Assembly: GCA_943736015.1 (NCBI GenBank)
Contig: OX031059.1
Span: 48,495,159-48,559,158 of the forward strand
Reading direction: 5' to 3'
From: Tridacna crocea
Taxonomy: Eukaryota > Mollusca > Bivalvia > Cardiida > Cardiidae
Length of the DNA stretch: 64,000 nucleotides
Below are positions 11,501 to 22,609 of this stretch, in pieces. Each line of letters starts with the position of its first letter. Within the stretch, counting starts at the first letter, position 1. Made by a program: the position numbers and the translations under genes. The notes under the pieces were generated by a model, which ran no database searches, was not told the DNA's origin, and saw nothing but the letters and a program-made list of their open reading frames with translations.

Positions 11501-14500
11501 AAATATTATCATATACCAGTAAATTTTCCTGATCATATACATGCGATGAATCGGGTGAAATAACACACACAACAGAAAAAAATCCATATCTACACTCGGT
11601 GAAATACCATCCCAAATATGGTGTGCCTACATGACTTGTGCACAGACTAACCATACATTGATTTGTGATTGGTCAAAACATTGTGTTGTTACATTAATTG
11701 GTCATTCATGCAAACAGAGATACTACCATCAAGTCTATTAATCATCTCTTTTTGTTTGCCTTTTTCCAACGAAATATCAACAATTACAAAAAGTTGGCGT
11801 TGAAAGTTGTAGGTGTATAATAAAAGGAATTATGATGTTGTAGTAACTTTCCCAGTGTTTGCATTTACTTCTCGCTGCGTAAGAAAATTTTGACATACCC
11901 TCGGCCTTCGGTCTCGCGTGATATCAAATTTTCTCACACTGCCAGTTACTACAACATAATATTTGGTATGACCTCTTTGGACACCTGAAAATACAATTCA
12001 CTGACACTCAGAATGATCTGTCTCCTACAGGCTACAATAAACAAAGGAATGGTATAGATCCCAGATCAGTCTACATGTTTAGCCACTCCAAGTTTTGCCT
12101 TAACCCTTTACCAAACAATCCCTGGTTTTTACGACCCTGAGATAGAAGCCTTTTTAATACATTTTGAGAAAAGGAGAAAATGCTGGTAACCAGCATTTTC
12201 TCCCTTTTCCACAATGTTTTCTACCCGGCTGGAAACAAATTTCAATTTTTGAGTTGGGTTTATTTTATCATCTGTAAATGCTTTAAATTTAGCAGTCAAA
12301 AATTTTGTCATTTGGTAAAGAGTTAAGCACTGAAAAGGTTGAAGGAAACTGCTGAATGGTGTTAGTATTGAGCAAATTCTGCATTTGACTACCGGTAATT
12401 TTTTTTCCCCCCAATTCTGTATTTAACTCACAAGTTGAAGAAAGCATTTGGTTTAGCCAATCAGAATTTGTGTTTCTTTTAAGTTTAAAAAATTAAGTGA
12501 TGTTTTCAAAAAGAGATTCCTGGTAGTACAACTTGCTTCACCATCCTGCCCAAAATGTCATTTTCAGTCAATGAGATAGCTAGTTCAGGAATTTAGAAGT
12601 TAAAAATGAATTACTGGTGAATATGAAATTGTTAGCTTTGTTATACATGTACATCCATTTCAGGTCAGACTTTTGCTTCAAAAGCCTGTTTATCTGGAAC
12701 AAGAGAAGGCCAGACAGTTTTATATGAAGTAGATCAGTACCCATGGAAAGCCATTGGTCCAGTCAACTTTATGTGGTATCCAGAGTGTTTTGTGAAGCAG
12801 TCATCACAGTCTTCTTGTGAAACTTCAAGCAGGACAATGTGGATATGGTGCCATCCCTGTATATTTGATGCTGTATGGGAGGAGCTACGCAAATGTTTGG
12901 GATTGACAGAAAAAGCAATAGAAAAAATGGCTAAAAACGGTAATGAGAAAACAGAAAAGGTAGCAGTTGAGGACAAAATAGACAAAGATGTCAAGATTGA
13001 CAGATTTAAGACTGAAGTTGTGGCTACAAATAAACAAACAAATGGTTCAATGAAGTCCCTGTCAGGGTCTATCTTGAGGTTCAGATTGACTGGTCCTCTG
13101 TCAAATGTTATTCTAGCAGACACTTTAAGGCAGGCAAGTGTAATACCAGTCAATGATAAGACAGAACATGGTGACCCCTGGTGGAAATCCTACTATGCTC
13201 GGGAAGAAATGGCTCTGTGCCATGGAGCACAGAGACAGTTCATGGAAGGTCTAGTAGACTGTCAATCTCCTGCAGAGCTTTCTCCACATAGTATTGTAGC
13301 AACTCTTGTTCAAGACCCACGACTAGGTAGACCAGTAAAGAGGACTAAAGTTGAGGGACAGGAAAATGGTAAGGGGCAATAAACATGTAGTTATATGATT
13401 ATAATGAGAGAGAGAGAGATATATACATGTATGTAGAGAGAGATACGTGTATCAACTGGCTACCCACTGCAGGCAACCATACAATCTTACAACAGAACTG
13501 CTTGAAAGCAGTTTAAGAAGTTTTTTTTCCTTTTCAACCATGTTTCATGGTTTTGCTTAGCATTAAACTTTGGAGGTCATTGTAACCCCTAGCCTCATTA
13601 GTTGAGGGTCATTTCTTTAATTTAGGGAGGTCAAAATAAATGGATTTCTTCGCCTTTAAAATTATTTTCCATGAACAGAACAGACTGGTAATGTATATTT
13701 TTATCTACTGGATTTCACATAAGCTATAAATTAAAGACAACCTAACTAAGACTTTGACTGGGCCCATATTTACAAGAACTGCACTGTACGATATGGCAAT
13801 AGTGTGTAAACCAGCCCTATTCTATCAATATATTTCTGGAAAACTAATATATCCAAAATAGACCCTGTAGTTTAAAAAAAAGGGGGGGGGCGTTCATTTG
13901 ACAGTGAAGCAAGAGCAGACTTGGATTTTTGATGATTCATTCAATTTTCTACATGCTTTAGATTTTGGAAAGTTGTGGCACTGGTGATGCAGAGCTATTT
14001 GTTTTTTGGATCATTTGAGTTAAAATGGCATCATAAATACAGGATTTGTGCATCATTAAAAATTCTGACATTTTCATCTTTAGAAACCCTTTATCATGCA
14101 ACAAAATTATACACTTTTAGCAACTCAAAGCAGCTACAGATGACAAATGTGGCTCAAACTGTATTTGTTTTTGATAGGGTTGATAAAGTCTGAGAAAAGG
14201 AGAAAATGCTGGTTACCAGCATTTAGACCTTTCGCAAAAATGTTTTTAAAGACTACTTCTGCAAGATGTTTGGCAGGTTTTTGTGGTAAAGTTTAAATTT
14301 GAACTTTTGTTGAATACCCATGCTCTAAAAAAATATGTTTCAGCTATTCTGCAACAAATTTATTTATAGGACCAATGATTTTTAAGTTTGCGGTTTTCAA
14401 AGAAAACATTGCAGAATTGTTATAGCCATGGCATTTTCTGTGAAAATTGATGTTTTTTTAGTTATTTCATGCTTTCTGCTTTCTGATAGGTTGTTGAGAA

Positions 14501-17500
14501 ATATTGGTGAAATAATTTTTGATGTTACATGGTAAGACAAGTCAAAGTACCAATGTTTATATTCTGATTGTTCAATTTTAAGCAGAAAAAGTTGTTCCTG
14601 CACAGTACTTACTAAGGTAAAATAGCTTCACCACCAGATGGACATACGACGTAATTTACCATACATTTTTATGCTCCCCGAAGGGCGAGCATATAGTCGC
14701 CGCTTCGTCTGTCCATCTGTCTGTCCGTCCGTCCGAAGTGATTTCTCCACAACCCTTGGACCAAATTGGATGAAACTTCATATATGAACTCCTTAGGGTA
14801 AGGCGCCGATATAATTTTCCCGGATTTTCAATTTGTCATGGAAAAAAGGGGCTTAATGCAAAATTGTAATTTTTACCAATATCTCATTCACTTTTTGTCA
14901 GAATATCATGAAACGTCATGGTTATATTGTTTTTGGAAAGTTTTAGCATGTGCCTTTGCTATTTTTAATCTGGGCTTTTTTTAAGTTGACGTTCTGTCAT
15001 GGAAAAAGGGGGCTCCTTGCAAAATTCCAATTTTTTACTAATATTTCATTCAGTTTTGGTCAAAATTTCATTAAACTTCATGGTTATATTGTTTTTTCAA
15101 AGTTTCACCATGTGCTCTTGTTTCTTTATCTATGTGTTTTTCAATTTGACTCTCTGTCATGGAAAAAGGGGTTTCTTGTAAAATGAAAAAGGGGCCCTAA
15201 TGCAAAATTGCAATTTTTACTGATATCTTGTTCAGTTTTTGTCAACATTTCATGGTTATATCTTGTTTTACAAGTTTCAACATGTGCCCTTTGTTTTTGC
15301 AATCTATGAATTATAATTCACTAATACGTTTTTTCCTGCTTTCTCAAATTAAGGCTGCATCACGGAAAAAGGGGTCTTAATGGAAAAAATTGTTTTTCAC
15401 TAGGTTCTCCTTTATCAGTGCTCAAAACTTTGTGAAATTTCAGATCTGAACTTGTTGGAACATTGCCCAGGTACCTCTCTTCCTTTTTCTCAATTTCAGG
15501 CTGCGTCTCGGAAAAAGGGGGCTTCATGTAAACAATTGTTTTATGTAATATTTAATACATGACTGCTCAAAATTTTATGAAATTTCGAATTTGGAATTAT
15601 TATTACAAAATGCCACAAACCACACACCCGTTGTATTTATTGCAATGATCCAATATTGTCATATGGGAAAAGGGGGCTTAAAGGGGGCTTATTGGGCTTA
15701 TTGTCCTCTACAAGTTTGTGTTGGCTATCTCTAAGATAGTAATTGCCTTTTCACTTTAAATTTTGGGGGGCATGAACAGGTTCTTCCAGGATAAAAGAAG
15801 TGAATTTATATCAATTTCTTATATTTTATGACAAGCACTTGTTCGGGGAGCATAACCCATCTCTGATGGCTCTTGTTCACACTTGATGTAGTATTTTAAT
15901 GTTTTGCAATGTGGAGGGTGTACATTACTGGGAATAACTGAAAAGAACCTTACCGGATTTTTATGCAAGTTCCACCAAAAAAGGGTTAAAATCATCAAAT
16001 AAATAGAAGATTTGTTTTTGTCACAGACACTCTTGAAAATACTACCGATGATGTTCAGTCCATCAAATAAATTTCGATCTTTCACCAACAAAAACAAATA
16101 TCCTCTATTTCTCTCTCATTACAGAGGATGTTTACTTCAAACTAAAACTAGTTGTTAACTATATTTTGGTGAACTCGTACAACAAGGGCAGGTGACCATC
16201 AAGCTAGTTTTTCCCCTTTTTATACACCAAAAGGGTCGTATTATGTTATGGCCCCAGTCATCTGTCCATCTGCCCATCTGCTAGTAATTACTTGTGCGTG
16301 TAACTCCTCCTACAATTTTCACTGGAGCAAGATAAAACTTACCACAGTTAATCTCTATGAATTGTTGTGGTGCATGAGACTTAAAAATTAGGTTATTTAC
16401 AGGTATTCTAGATTTAAAACAATTTCACTCACAAGCCCCTTTTTAGTATATATATATACTGCTTTGCAAAGTTCTTGTTTGACTGTGAATTTTCTTTAAA
16501 AGTCAAGCAAATGCATCTGAGCATTTGTACCTGCGTGTCCTACTCTTGTTCCAGTCTGAGCCTGGATGAAAGAATATTCTTTCAGTTTGATGAGCCCATT
16601 ACCACACAATCCCTACTTTTGACGCCCCTGAGAAAGAAGTCTTTTGAAAACACTGTAGGAAAAGGAGAAAATGCTGGTAACTAGCATTTTCTCCTTTTCC
16701 CACAGTGTTTTCTACCCTTCCCAGAACAAATTTCAATTTTTCAGTCACCTTTATTTTGTTGTCTGCAAATGCTTTCAATTTGAACCGGCCTAAAATATTG
16801 TCGTGTGGTAAAGAGTTAATAAACCTTATTTAGGAAATTAAATTTTTTTTACCAGCCATCATCAAGGATATCAAAAACTGTGTTATCTGTTGTAGGTGTT
16901 TCAACTGATACAAGTTTCTGTAAACAGAAAGTCACCCCAGACCTTGCTATGTCACCAATATGGGATGAGAGGATTCGTAATGAAGTAGTTCATACCAAAC
17001 AGCCAGATTACAAGATTTATGAACTAAAATCAGAAATGCTTGTTCCAGGTATTCAAACCCATTAGCCACATAAGTCCTCTGTTTTACTATAGGAAATGTT
17101 TAAGTTGGAATAGTGGCCATATCATTCTGTCCAGGTAGCTGAGTCTGTAGCGTACAGGAGTATTTTCTATCCAAGGATTGATGATTGATGACTGATGACA
17201 GGATCATTCTTCTCTTTCTGCTGTCAATTTTTTTTCACAATTCTGTGTAATTAACAGTTATGTGAGAAAGCAGCCAGTGGCTGTGAAAGACAGTTGTGCA
17301 GAGTACTGGTAAAATAAACTTCAGGAAAGCATACATAACATCTTGGTGCTTTGATATAACTGAAATAATAAAAAAAAAAAGAGTATGAAACATCATACAA
17401 CCCAAAAACCAGATCATCAGAAAGCCTTTACACATTATGGTAGTTAACTTAGTACCTGCGGATGTAATGCTTTTCCACACAATTTCAATTTTTATCAACA

Positions 17501-19281
17501 ATGAGAGAGAAACTTTTGAAAACATTTTTTTGGGAAAGGAGAAAATGATGGCAACCATCCAGAATTTTCTCTTCTTTTGAAAACTTTACTAATCATTGTA
17601 ATGTATAAAATATAAATGAAGAAATAGGATGAATTTGAAGTAAAATTTTTTACTCATTTCCAATGGGTGAAATGTAGATTTTATATGTTAACTCGTGTTC
17701 AAATTCAAAGCATTTGCAGATGATAAGTATCACTCGGGTATTCCTGTTTGTACATGAAAGGTGGAAACTTGTAATTAAAGTAGAAAATGCTGTTGACCAA
17801 AATTTTTCCATGGCCTACAATGTGTTCAAAAGCCATCTTCTTGAGGTTATTAGAATACAATTTGGAAAGAGTCAACCCCAGAAAAGGAGAATATCTTGGC
17901 TATCAGCATTTTCTCGTATACTCAAAATATTTTCAACCCTTTCACTGAAAAGGTTTTGTAACATCTAGCCTGTTGTCTTTAAATGCTTTCAATTTTAACC
18001 GTAAGTTGTGTGGTTTAGAGTCTAAATGATTGAGTATCACTGATTGTTTCAGGAACTGCACTTGAACTTGGTGATGAAGAGTCCAAAATTCCAGTAATCT
18101 TGATTCAAAGACCAGGCGTAGCAGCGGACAGATCTACTGCCAATGACCCATGTCCAGGGCGTGGGAGTGGCTGGGATTTATTAATCCCAAAAGCATGGGC
18201 CATGCCTTTTTGGCTTGCTTTGGTATTTCGTGGAGCCAGATGTGGAGGGCTAATGGAACAAGAATGCTCTGTTTATGAAGAAAGGTCTCTACTCTTTCCA
18301 CACAACTTTCCGGACACACTAGCAGGATTGAACCATCATTCTGATATTGAGAACGCCTTTTTGGCGAAGTATAACAGAACCCCTGCTGCCAAGCGCCCTA
18401 ATTTTACAAAACTTGGAGTATCATTTCCATATAATTCTCCCTGGAATATGTTGGTTACGTACTGGAATGGAACACAAAGTACTATTGATGGAAATGAAAA
18501 TGTCCTGGAAAAACTACAGAATTGTTCTAAAGAGAATATAGTGGATCAGAACAAACCAAGTTCACAGACTCAGAGAATTAACTGTGAAAAAAATACAAGT
18601 CAGTTTGAACAGTCTGAGAAAAAAGGGGAAGCAACATCAAATATAATCATTGAACGCCGTAGAAACTACTTTGTCATGAGAAATTCAAGGCTTTTGAGAC
18701 ATTTGCAACTAGACAATGTTGGAAAAGATAAAAGATACAATAAGAGCATTAATGGTGGCTTTAGGACAACTGAGTCAATGTTGGCTGATATTGAGAACAA
18801 ATACCCAAATGCTTTGATTCCAGTTCGTATAGAAATGAATATCAAAGGGGTATTGAAAGATTTTGCAATGATCTGTGCCCCTGTAAAAGAAGACATTGTG
18901 GCTCTATGTGGAACTGCAAACTACTCAGGACCTGTAGAACCCAAACATGTGGACCCGATACTGGTTCAGAAAAAGAAATTGAAACAGGAAATGAAGCTGA
19001 AGAAACTGAAGAAAAAGATAAAAATTGATAGGACATTATGTAAAATTGCAGATAATTCAAATTTGACATTAGATTCAAGTTTACGGAAGATTATAGGCTT
19101 TGTTAGCAAAGGAGGTCACTCCCTCACAACAGGCTCTGGAGCTGGCGTTGGCTTTGTGTCAGCTGTAGGTTTATCTTACCTGATTAAAGATAGCACTAGA
19201 ACTAATCACAAGTGGACAGTTTTGGTTAGAAATAATACATCCTTACAGTATAGATATGCCAGGTTACTGGTTCTGAACTAA
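8413..19281 (+). CDS. POP1: POP1, large protein subunit of RNase P and RNase MRP (complete coding region, seven exons)
   Basis: Joining 8413-8530, 9387-9571, 10200-10439, 11027-11114, 12664-13368, 16896-17048 and 18053-19281 gives 2718 nt, that is 905 residues plus stop, with every GT/AG junction in phase. Seen: [13 protein letters not shown] (residues 74-86) and [14 protein letters not shown] (137-150) of the POP1 N-terminal domain; [12 protein letters not shown] (534-545) in the POPLD domain; a lysine-rich linker near 18970-19030; and a C-terminal GFVS...GVGFVS domain. Vertebrate POP1 is somewhat longer (about 1,020 residues), mostly in linkers. Known role: scaffold protein binding the catalytic RNA in pre-tRNA 5' processing (RNase P) and pre-rRNA processing (RNase MRP), in nucleus and nucleolus. 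The start ATG at 8413 is the first in a basic exon with possible nuclear-localisation clusters. Introns 1, 2, 4, 5 and 6 contain MITEs; intron 5 also holds a 1.2-kb element. No AATAAA is seen close after the stop. Confidence 0.95.
8683..8899. mobile_element. TTAA-type palindromic MITE in POP1 intron 1
   Basis: Left arm CTGGTTTTAACAACACTAAG, core ATGCTGGTAACCAGCAT, right end TCATTTGGTAAAGAATTAA. A truncated left arm of another copy precedes it at about 8548-8630. Confidence 0.85.
9166..9371 (+). mobile_element. tRNA-derived SINE abutting the POP1 exon 2 acceptor
   Basis: A-box-like TGGTTCAGTAGTTAGGG and B-box GGTTCAAGTCC lie in a tRNA-like stretch at about 9242-9310, preceded by a leader ACGGGAGACCACTCC and followed by a body ending ACTTTGTTCGTAAGATTA. 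The same leader, boxes and tail occur at 36669-37265. The tail stops about 15 bp before the polypyrimidine tract and AG of POP1 exon 2, so the branch point may lie in the SINE. Confidence 0.8.
9387..9571 (+). CDS. POP1: POP1 coding exon 2
   Basis: Acceptor CTTCTTTTTCAG, donor GTT/GTAAGT. It encodes residues 40-101 with [12 protein letters not shown] and [18 protein letters not shown], the signature of the POP1 N-terminal RNA-binding region. Confidence 0.95.
9997..10089. mobile_element. TTAA-type MITE, right-hand fragment in POP1 intron 2
   Basis: Only the TTTCACAATGTTTTCAAAAG arm and the GAATTGTTTGGTGAAGGTTAA end remain. Confidence 0.6.
10200..10439 (+). CDS. POP1: POP1 coding exon 3
   Basis: Phase 0 at both ends; acceptor GGCTTTGCAG, donor TTACAG/GTGTGT. 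Residues 102-181 include a run of basic residues and [14 protein letters not shown], then KSHRAAYRA, all highly conserved in POP1. Confidence 0.95.
11027..11114 (+). CDS. POP1: POP1 coding exon 4
   Basis: Acceptor TATTTTTACAG, donor AACAG/GTACTT. It encodes [14 protein letters not shown] through ITSTET (residues 182-210). Too short to stand alone, but it joins exons 3 and 5 in phase and aligns with the family. Confidence 0.93.
11126..11354. mobile_element. TTAA-type MITE in POP1 intron 4, decayed ends
   Basis: CTTTACCAAATAACCATTTTAG starts 12 bp after the exon 4 donor; core GGAGAAAATGCTTGTTACCA; the right end is degraded. Confidence 0.75.
11828..11960. repeat. Imperfect palindrome with ATGTTGTAGTAACT arms
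   Basis: ATGATGTTGTAGTAACTTTC on the left is repeated in inverted form as CAGTTACTACAACATAAT on the right, with AAGAAAATTTTGACAT and its inverse further in. The centre is GC-richer (CCTCGGCCTTCGGTC). Confidence 0.7.
12100..12326. mobile_element. TTAA-type palindromic MITE, near-intact representative
   Basis: 227 bp bounded by TTAA on both sides. The left end is CCCTTTACCAAACAATCC, the right end reads inwards as CTCTTTACCAAATGAC, and the core ATGCTGGTAACCAGCAT sits in a longer stem of AAAAGGAGAA / TTCTCCCTTT. The two outer arms are not complementary apart from about 13 terminal bases, so this is a short-TIR element with a central hairpin. TTAA duplication with CCCTTT-like ends is the habit of piggyBac-type transposons; that assignment is inference. 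Confidence 0.9.
12664..13368 (+). CDS. POP1: POP1 coding exon 5
   Basis: Acceptor CATTTCAG, donor AAATG/GTAAGG. It encodes residues 211-445: [20 protein letters not shown], then IGPVNFMW and RTMWIWCHP, a charged variable linker, then [10 protein letters not shown]. The family shows the same order. Confidence 0.95.
14082..14298. mobile_element. TTAA-type MITE in POP1 intron 5
   Basis: Left end ACCCTTTATCATGCAACA, core GAGAAAATGCTGGTTACCAG, right end TTTTTGTGGTAAAGTTTAA. Confidence 0.75.
14669..15882 (-). mobile_element. 1.2-kb non-autonomous element, copy 2 (inverted relative to copy 1)
   Basis: TATGCTCCCCGAAGGGCGAG at 14670 corresponds to the right end of copy 1, and GTTCGGGGAGCATAACCC near 15841 to its left end; homology continues to GGCTCTTGTTC. 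It holds the same internal tandem blocks and a short GTCC tract. It lies wholly inside POP1 intron 5. Confidence 0.85.
15890..16125 (+). mobile_element. Decayed copy of the CACTCGTG hairpin foldback family
   Basis: Shares with 40919-41365 the segments ATCAAATAAATAGAAGATTT and AAATAAATTTCGATCTTTCA plus the AATACTACCGATGATG hairpin region. The arms no longer pair fully. Confidence 0.6.
16594..16819. mobile_element. TTAA-type palindromic MITE in POP1 intron 5
   Basis: CCCATTACCACACAATCCCT at the left, core GGAGAAAATGCTGGTAACTA, right end GTGTGGTAAAGAGTTAA about 75 bp before exon 6. Confidence 0.85.
16896..17048 (+). CDS. POP1: POP1 coding exon 6
   Basis: Acceptor CTGTTGTAG, donor CCAG/GTATTC. 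Residues 446-496: [20 protein letters not shown] through KSEMLVP, matching the family block before the POPLD domain. Confidence 0.93.
17429..18030. mobile_element. Two strongly decayed TTAA-type MITE copies in POP1 intron 6
   Basis: 17470-17590 keeps AAACTTTTGAAAACAT and GGAAAGGAGAAAATGATGG. 17695-18024 keeps CAAATTCAAAGCATTTGCAG on the left and CTTTAAATGCTTTCAATTTT on the right. The ends are degraded. Confidence 0.5.
18053..19281 (+). CDS. POP1: POP1 coding exon 7 (terminal)
   Basis: Acceptor GATTGTTTCAG; the phase-1 junction makes VPGTALELG. It encodes residues 497-905: [41 protein letters not shown] (POPLD domain), a long polar linker, a lysine-rich stretch and the C-terminal domain, ending [11 protein letters not shown] then TAA. 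Confidence 0.96.
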
Positions 19282-19384
19282 TAGAGTGGACTAGAATTAC
19301 CACTGGTTTTAGGGTGACAGCTTAGATAATTCTTGGCTAGTCGTGCTTTAGGGCTGCAGTGCAGAAGTCACGATTCATCCTTTA

Positions 19385-19800
19385 TAGTTCCTGTATGACT
19401 TGTAGACAGCTGCTGAAAACATTTTGGCTAGGGGAGCTGTTGCTTGAAAGAAGCAGTTGCTCCATTTTCCCACAATGTTTTCTGTATAGTCTGACAGGAC
19501 ATACAGTGCCAAATGCGTGAACCTTACATGAATTAGGGTTACAGTAACTGTTGTTAGTGGGCATGAATCATATACAACTTGACAAAGTTTGAGACTTGGT
19601 CAGATTGAAAGCTTTAATTTTTCAGATGACTAAATAGATCTGGCTCATACGTTGAGAGTTGTCTCTAAACGAGTAGAAAATAATTGTAGAAAAAGGAAAA
19701 GAAATGTGGGTTCAGGGGATTTTATTCCTTTCCTGATATGTTTTCAAAAGGCTCTGTCTAAGAGTTGTTAAAACTTGAAACTGTGAGGTAAGAAGTTAAG
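19385..19800. mobile_element. Decayed TTAA-type MITE copies downstream of POP1
   Basis: 19385-19490 keeps a different core hairpin, GAGCTGTTGCTTGAAAG with GAAGCAGTTGCTCC. 19590-19798 keeps the GATTGAAAGCTTT, GTAGAAAATAATTGTAG and TTTTCAAAAGGCTCTGTC blocks. Confidence 0.5.
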
Positions 19801-19894
19801 ATAGCAAGTACTGTACATCATGGGAGAAGACAAAGATTTGTGATTGCCCACAAAGTGTCTCTTTTCTTGCTGGCAAATATTGTTGTTGTTGTAT

Positions 19895-20115
19895 TTAAGC
19901 CTTTACCAAACAAGCCCGGATTTTAACAACCCTAGAAAAGAGGGCTTTTGAAAATATGGGGAAGGGAGAAGTTGCTGGTTACCAACATTTCTCCTTTTCC
20001 ACATGTTTTCTACTCTATCAGGGAGCTTAAGGTTATTAATAGCAAGTTTAAATTTGTCGTCTGCCAATGCTTTCAATTTGAAAGAATCTAATTTTGTTGT
20101 TTGGGAAATTATTAA
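19895..20115. mobile_element. TTAA-type palindromic MITE, first of a second back-to-back pair
   Basis: Starts TTAAGCCTTTACCAAACAAG and ends GTTTGGGAAATTATTAA. Core GTTGCTGGTTACCAAC. Its TTAA at 20112-20115 is shared with the next copy. Confidence 0.8.
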
Positions 20116-20338
20116 TTTTTACCAAACGACAAAAATCTAGACTGATCCTAATTGAAAGCACTTATAGACGACATAATGAACATTACTCAAAAATTGAAAT
20201 TTAATTCCAGCAGAGTAGAAAACATTGTGGGAGAAGGAGAAAATGCTGGTTGTCAGCATTTTCTCCTTTTCCAAAAATGTTTTAAAAGGCTTCTATCTCA
20301 GAGTCGTAAAAACCAGGGATTGTTTGGTAAAAGGTTAA
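20112..20338. mobile_element. TTAA-type palindromic MITE, second of the pair, opposite orientation
   Basis: Starts TTAATTTTTACCAAACGAC, core AAAATGCTGGTTGTCAGCAT, ends GATTGTTTGGTAAAAGGTTAA. Confidence 0.88.
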
Positions 20339-20609
20339 AAGACAGATACATGCATGAGATCAGAAAGCACTCAAAGCAGCCTGAATTTTTTACAAGTACT
20401 TTCTTTCAATACATATTTAGTTGATAGATTTTTATAAACTGACAGAAAATATCTGCTGTCTACAATTGTTCCATGTTCTTGAAACACCAGAATAGATTCC
20501 TTTGAATATAATTATACTCCCACAAAACGAATGTTTTAGGGAGTATACTGGCATCAGCCTTTCTGAGTGTCCGTCTGTGTGTCCGTTTGTGTACAAAATA
20601 CTAGCAATA

Positions 20610-20822
20610 GCCTGCTTCTTTACCAGACCACATAATGTTAAACTGGACCAAGTTGGAAGCATTCGCAGACAACAAATTAATTATGGCTCAAAGTATTGGA
20701 TTTTTCTTTTAAAAGCTTAATTAAATCTTGGTAACAAGTATTTTTTCTCCTTTTCCCACACAGTTTTTCAAAATCATAAGGTCATTAAAACACAAGACTG
20801 TTCGGTAAAAGACTAACCCATT
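20610..20822. mobile_element. TTAA-type MITE, decayed
   Basis: CTTTACCAGACCACATAATG, the GTTGGAAGCATTCGCAGAC block, the TTTTCTCCTTTTCCCAC arm and the CTGTTCGGTAAAAGACTAA end remain; half of the core is lost. Confidence 0.65.
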
Positions 20823-21629
20823 ACTGTCCTGGCTGATTCTCGATTGATTAAGAGCATAGACAACTGATTCAAAGGATTACTGATTCATTTGTTAAGGATA
20901 TGAGGCCGTTCTTTAAATGAAATCGAAAATATTAATGGAAAAGGAGCAATTGCCTACTACAAACAAGTATTCCATTTTCCACAATGATTTCAAAATCTGT
21001 CTACTGGGATGAAGTCCAAAGCTAATTTCTAGATTGTAGAAAAGTCCTCTGAATTTAAAGGATTCTGATAGAAGCTCATGTTGTATACATGTGTACACAG
21101 TAGGTAAACAACGACGGGGAAAAAGCGATTCCGCGTATGTAAAAATTTTGTTATGAATCATGGAAATGAATTAAAAAGAACAACAGAATTATTGAATAAA
21201 AATGAAATCGTGTTGAGTGTGTATTTTTTACATCTCTAGCCACCCTCGTCGTCTTTTCATTATGAAGACACTACGTCTCCACCAGCTTTACCCATGGAAA
21301 AATGTTTAGTCCCAATTTAGATGGTACACGTTTGTAGGCGACAGTTTTTAGCTTAGAATTTTTAGTATTCAACATCGAAAAGAAAATTTAAAAAGAAGAA
21401 AGTACAGCAAACCTTGAAGAAAATGCTGCAATGTTCTTGAATAGGAATTGCTGAACTTAGCATAATGTTGGTAGACCTGCTGGATATATTACAACCGATG
21501 TGGGCTGTCATCCATCAACCTTCACCAAATAATCTAGGGAAATTTCAATAGACAAAGTTAATGTCTCTGTTCTGAAAGACCATGTCTTTCCGTAACTGGA
21601 CGCACCTTTGCAATTCTAAAGCAAACACA

Positions 21630-21870
21630 AACAACTTTAAACTGGCCCATACTGACTGGTCAAACTAAAAGCATTTCCAGAAGAAAAATTAATTAAAGGT
21701 GGCACAAATTGGGATTTTTTTTCTATGAAATTTAAAAAAAAAAAAAAAAAACGATGAGGGGGGAAAAAAACACTGGCTTCTAGCATTTTCTCATTTTCCC
21801 ACAATGTTTTCAAAAGACTTTTTCTAAGGGGTCCTTAAAACTTAGGATTTTGTGGTCAAAGGCTTAAACA
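21630..21870. mobile_element. TTAA-type MITE, decayed, with poly-A insertion
   Basis: ACTGGTCAAACTAAAAGCAT, a run of A at 21733-21751, TTTCTCATTTTCCCACAATG and the TGTGGTCAAAGGCTTAA end are recognisable. Confidence 0.6.
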
Positions 21871-21984
21871 GAGTACCACCCCGGAGAACGTCACGCACGA
21901 TGTGAATTGACTAGGTCGCCTTGTTGGAAGGACTACCAGTCAGACGAAAGGTGATCGATTCTGACTTCGTTATTGTTGGCAGGG

Positions 21985-22609
21985 TTCGATCTTGATGTCG
22001 TAAAGGAATAGCATTTGTTGAAAGAAAGATCCTTGTGTCGTAGGAGAAATGCGTTTATTTAGAGAAAAGCACTCGTCACAACTCGGCCGATTCCGTACCT
22101 ACATCTGACCTCGTCCGTACCAAGGAGGTTTCTATTTTGAAATGAGAATCAGGTGATTCTATAAATGGTGCGTCAACAACATTATCAACCTCGATGAAGT
22201 TAATCATATTCTGTCTATTTGTCGGTGAAAACTTCAATCGGAAAAATAATAACCGCGTTAAAAATGAATGAACGAATCGTTTGTCAACTGTAATACAGTA
22301 AGAAAGATTTTGTTTGGAAATTGAAATTTAGGTTTTCTTTTGTAAGAGGAGCCTTACAATTTTCAGAACAGTAAACCAGCATACATGTATATCCGGGCGA
22401 TGAATGCACTGATAAGACACATATCAATCCACCAGTCACAGCCGAGGGATATGATGGCTCCCAGCATCGGAAGTATGCCCAATGGAGAGAAAAGGTGTTG
22501 CAGAAGCACAGCGTTTATTCAATGAAAGACCTTGATGTCATAGGAGCACAGCGTTTATTGAAAGAAAAGATCTTGTTGTCGTACGGGCACAGCGTTTATT
22601 GAAAAAGAT
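21985..22609 (+). repeat. Left remnants of the 38-bp satellite, interrupted by another repeat
   Basis: Units of the GTCGTAGGAGCACAGCGTTT type occur at about 21985-22075 and 22490-22609, same strand as the large array to the right. Between them lies a dispersed repeat (22142-22480). Confidence 0.75.
22142..22480 (+). mobile_element. Dispersed repeat, copy 1, with an uninterrupted CCGG site
   Basis: Homologous over its length to 33050-33617: TATAAATGG, CTGTCGGTGAA-like, CGTTTGTCAACTG, AAGTTTTCTTTT-like and GTCACAGCCGAGGGA blocks in the same order. Here ATATCCGGGCGATGAA is unbroken at 22391-22406, whereas the other copy carries an ATGACC-array element at this point. Confidence 0.75.
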
